This document shows positions 61,338 to 64,000 of a stretch of DNA of 64,000 bases, in pieces. The notes under the pieces are model-generated. The model made no database searches. It worked only from the letters and a program-made list of their open reading frames with translations, and was not told where the DNA came from. Every line of letters begins with the position of its first letter. Position 1 is the first letter of the stretch. The position numbers were made by a program, and so were the translations under genes. This DNA is from Lacisediminimonas profundi. Lineage in GTDB: Bacteria > Pseudomonadota > Gammaproteobacteria > Burkholderiales > Burkholderiaceae_D. The stretch is from the NCBI RefSeq assembly GCF_008831265.1, contig NZ_VTTH01000004.1, forward strand, positions 62,001-126,000, in the 5' to 3' direction.

Positions 61338-62210
61338 ATGAAACTGCCTGATCGAAAAGCCATCGCTGGCGCCGCCGGCCTCGCCAGCTTGCTGTGGGTA
61401 GGCGTGACGGCTACCGTCGCAGCGCGGCAGACCAGCCTGATCTTCAATCCGGTGCGGGACCGTGAAGTCGATCATCCGCAAAGCGATGGCCACCGCACCC
61501 GCCATCTGGTGCTGCGCACCAGCGATGGCGAACGTCTTTGCGGCTGGCTGATGACGCCGCATGCGCCTGGCCCGCATCCGGGCGTGCTGTATTTCGGTGG
61601 CCGTTCGGAAGAAGTCAGCTGGGTCGCGCGCGATGCCGGGCGCATGTTCCCCGGCATGACCGTGCTGGCCATGAACTACCGGGGTTATGGACGCTCCAGC
61701 GGCGTGCCCGGCGAGCGCCCGATCATGGAGGACGCCGCCATGCTGTGCGAATGGCTGGCCGCGCATCACAGGGTGGACCCGCAACAACTGGCCGTGGTGG
61801 GACGCAGTCTTGGCTCAGGGGTGGCGGTGCAGGTCGCTGCACAGCGCCCGCTGTCGTCGCTGGTACTGATCACCCCTTATGACTCGGTGGTATCGTTGGC
61901 GCGGCGGCGCTTCCGAACCCTGCCGGTGCACTGGCTGTTGCGACACCGCTTCGAGTCGGTCAAGTTTGCCGCAGGTCTGCAGACTCGCACGCTGGTGTTA
62001 CGGGCGCAGGAGGACAATGTCGTGCCGGCCGCGCACACCGATGCCTTCGTCGCCAGCCTGCCATCCCCGCCGCACGAAGCGATGATCGCCGGCTCGGACC
62101 ACAGCAGCATTCCCTACCTTGAAGCAACCCAGCATGCGGTTGCCGGCTTTCTGCATGCCGGCTTCCGGAATGCCACAGTCCCGAATCCTGCAGCGCCGAC
62201 GCGCTGCTGA
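61338..62210 (+). CDS. Alpha/beta-hydrolase with N-terminal membrane anchor
   Basis: 290 aa. An N-terminal hydrophobic segment (AIAGAAGLASLLWVGVTATVA) without a clear cleavage site suggests anchoring. The hydrolase has LYFGGRSEEVSW, YRGYGRSSG, nucleophile VVGRSLGSGVAV, Asp in RAQEDNVVPAAHTD and His in AGSDHSSIPYLE. This is the BEM46/YqkD-like group with unknown physiological substrate. It starts 87 bp after the small hydrophilic gene. Confidence 0.85.
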   Translation: MKLPDRKAIAGAAGLASLLWVGVTATVAARQTSLIFNPVRDREVDHPQSDGHRTRHLVLRTSDGERLCGWLMTPHAPGPHPGVLYFGGRSEEVSWVARDAGRMFPGMTVLAMNYRGYGRSSGVPGERPIMEDAAMLCEWLAAHHRVDPQQLAVVGRSLGSGVAVQVAAQRPLSSLVLITPYDSVVSLARRRFRTLPVHWLLRHRFESVKFAAGLQTRTLVLRAQEDNVVPAAHTDAFVASLPSPPHEAMIAGSDHSSIPYLEATQHAVAGFLHAGFRNATVPNPAAPTRC

Positions 62211-62275
62211 TCCTGTCGATATTTTCGGGACCGGTGGTAAATTGATGCGCTGGATCCACTTCGCCTTGCGTCCCC

Positions 62276-64000
62276 ATGCCCAAAGCAGCCAAATACCTCG
62301 TCATCGGCCTCTCGGCCCTGCTGGTAATCGTCGCCGGTGGCGCCGCCTTCATCGCTGCTACCTTCAACCCGAACGACTACAAACCGCAAATCATCGCGCT
62401 GGTGAAGGAAAAGAAGCAGCGCACGCTCAGCATTCCGGGCGAGATCAAGCTGAGCTTCTTCCCGAAAATTGGCGCCGACCTTGGCCGGGTCAGCATTTCC
62501 GAACACAAGGGTAGCGCTGAATTCGCCAGCGTCGAAAAGGCGAAGGTGTCGCTGGCGCTGCTGCCGCTGCTGTCGAAGCAGCTGATTGTCGACCGTATCG
62601 AGATCCAGGGGCTGAATGCGAACATCCGTCGGGACAAGACCGGCGCGACCAATTTTGACGACCTGCTGTCAAAGGAAGAAACCAGCAATCAGCAGCTTCG
62701 CTTCGACATCGACAGCATCGATATCGGAAACGCCCGCATTGCGCTGGATGACCAGATGGCCGGGCGCAAGCTCGCGCTTACGGGGCTCCAATTGCAGACC
62801 GGGCGCATAGCCAATGCGGTGCCAGGCAAGGCCAGCGTCGCAGCGCGCATCAAGAGCAGCGATCCGGCGCTGGATGCGGCCGTGAGCCTCAAGACCAACT
62901 TCACCTTCGACCTCGACCGCAAGCGCTATGCAGTGAACAAGCTCGATGGCGAGCTGAAGGGATCGGCGCTTGGGGTGTCCGAGCTGCTACTGAAGATCGC
63001 TGGCGATGCCGACCTGCGCCCGGATGACAAGCGTTTCGACATCAGCGGACTGAAGCTGTCGGCGAGCGGCAAGCAAGCCGGCCAGCCGGTCGAAGTGACG
63101 CTGGATGCACCCAGGCTTTTGATCGGCGATAACAAGGTCAGCGGCGGCAAGGTCTCTGGTGAAGCGAAAATGTCGCCGGGCGGGCGCAACATCAGCGTCA
63201 GTTTCTCGCTGCCCACTTTCGAAGGCACGCCGCAAGCCTTCCGGCTCCCGAGCGTAACGCTTCAGGCCACCGTCAAGGACGCCATCACCGACGCCAAAGC
63301 CAGCATGGAAGGCAGCTTGGCCGGCGATCTGGACCAGTTGCAGTTCTCGTCACCGAAAATGAATGTCACGCTGTCCGGCAAGCAGGGAACGACGATCATG
63401 GGCGGGACGGTGTCGAGCGCGCTCAAGGCCAACCTGAAAACCGGCCTGATCGACCTGTCCGGCATTGCCGCCAGCATGACACTCCCCAACCCCGGCGGCG
63501 GAAGCATGACGCTGGCTGCCAGTGGCCGTGCGGGTGCCGACCTCAACAAGCAGAGCGCCAACGCCAGCCTGCAAGGCAAGCTGGATGAAAGCAGCTTTGA
63601 TGCGAAGATCGGCCTGGCGAAATTTTCGCCGGCGACCTGGGCCTTCGACATCGACATCGACAAGCTGGATGCGGACCGCTATAGCACCAAGTCGCCCGAG
63701 GGCAGTGCCGCACCGGCAGGCACGCCGGCTGCATCTCAGCCATCGCAGCCATCTCAGCCCGCGCAGCCGATCGACCTTTCCGCACTGCGCGAGCTGCAGG
63801 CAAGCGGCAGCCTGCGGGTCGGTAGCCTGAAGGTCCGGAACCTGCGGCTGGCCAAGCTCAGGCTCGACCTGCGCGCCGCCGGCGGCAAGCTGGATGTCAA
63901 TCCGATCAATGCCAGCCTGTATGGCGGCACGATGGCCGGCTCAGCCTCCGCTGTGGCCGCTGCGACACCGAAATTCTCAGTGCGCCAGACCCTGTCCGGT
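62276..64000 (+). CDS. AsmA family protein, N-terminal part (runs off window end)
   Basis: 575 codons from the ATG of MPKAAKYLVIGLSALLVIVA, open to the window end. A single N-terminal TM helix is followed by FNPNDYKPQIIALVKEKKQR, LSIPGEIKLSFFPKIGADLG and VSLALLPLLSKQLIVDRIEI, the AsmA N-terminal motif. Then come long beta-rich repeats. AsmA-like proteins (TamB/YhdP relatives) bridge the periplasm and move phospholipids to the outer membrane. A Pro/Ala/Ser/Gln-rich linker occurs near 63700-63770. The C-terminus lies outside the window. Confidence 0.92.
   Translation, partial: MPKAAKYLVIGLSALLVIVAGGAAFIAATFNPNDYKPQIIALVKEKKQRTLSIPGEIKLSFFPKIGADLGRVSISEHKGSAEFASVEKAKVSLALLPLLSKQLIVDRIEIQGLNANIRRDKTGATNFDDLLSKEETSNQQLRFDIDSIDIGNARIALDDQMAGRKLALTGLQLQTGRIANAVPGKASVAARIKSSDPALDAAVSLKTNFTFDLDRKRYAVNKLDGELKGSALGVSELLLKIAGDADLRPDDKRFDISGLKLSASGKQAGQPVEVTLDAPRLLIGDNKVSGGKVSGEAKMSPGGRNISVSFSLPTFEGTPQAFRLPSVTLQATVKDAITDAKASMEGSLAGDLDQLQFSSPKMNVTLSGKQGTTIMGGTVSSALKANLKTGLIDLSGIAASMTLPNPGGGSMTLAASGRAGADLNKQSANASLQGKLDESSFDAKIGLAKFSPATWAFDIDIDKLDADRYSTKSPEGSAAPAGTPAASQPSQPSQPAQPIDLSALRELQASGSLRVGSLKVRNLRLAKLRLDLRAAGGKLDVNPINASLYGGTMAGSASAVAAATPKFSVRQTLSG

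Overview
The window is a high-GC chromosomal segment from a betaproteobacterium, most likely Oxalobacteraceae (Burkholderiales; Herbaspirillum/Noviherbaspirillum/Oxalicibacterium-like). This rests on the yidC-yidD-rnpA-rpmH // dnaA-dnaN-gyrB origin block, a PHA phasin, Bug/Tct-type uptake, several Burkholderiales-type small proteins and a complete oxalate-catabolism cluster. I see no rRNA, tRNA, CRISPR array or IS element.

Layout. 1-6.7 kb: replication-origin block with a strong divergent promoter for rpmH and one perfect DnaA box. 6.8-31 kb: housekeeping and stress genes. These include a glyoxylate-type aminotransferase next to an unusual formyltransferase-ACT-ACT fusion, gdhA, an MFS carrier with a tiny membrane partner, a B12/radical-SAM enzyme, a phasin, the prkA-yeaH-spoVR stress operon, a SET protein, a candidate ~64-nt sRNA with an anti-Shine-Dalgarno loop, an NYN/OST-HTH-like protein and folE. 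30.7-32.3 kb: a small module with a CesT-like type III secretion chaperone flanked by two effector-like ORFs. It is preceded by two near-identical HrpL-box-like promoters (GGAAC[C/T]-N15-TTACATA). 32.3-42.6 kb: regulators and membrane proteins (NhaR-like LysR // TerC, AI-2E family, MscS, SRAP, pirin, AzoR // LysR, CbbR-like LysR).

42.6-59.5 kb is a metabolic island: TerC-Usp, a tripartite tricarboxylate transporter (TctCBA order), a PanE-family reductase, a Crp/Fnr regulator, oxalyl-CoA decarboxylase, two formyl-CoA:oxalate CoA-transferases separated by a PAS protein, and a two-subunit NAD-linked Mo/W formate dehydrogenase. The inferred flow is oxalate -> oxalyl-CoA (Frc) -> formyl-CoA + CO2 (Oxc) -> formate -> CO2 + NADH (Fdh). 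The PanE protein is a candidate oxalyl-CoA reductase giving glyoxylate for assimilation. Perfect ATTGAC-CGCG-GTCAAT palindromes lie between the Crp/Fnr gene and oxc. One of them is about 42.5 bp upstream of a predicted oxc start site, and a variant lies upstream of terC-usp.

59.5-64 kb holds a minus-strand protein with an F-box-like N-terminus and a C-terminal CALM (CaaX-type) motif. It is preceded by a third HrpL-like box (GGAACC-N15-GTACAGA). After it come a small hydrophilic protein, an alpha/beta hydrolase and the 5' part of an AsmA-family gene. The three matching boxes in front of secretion-like genes, with no secretion apparatus in view, are the most unexpected system in the window.
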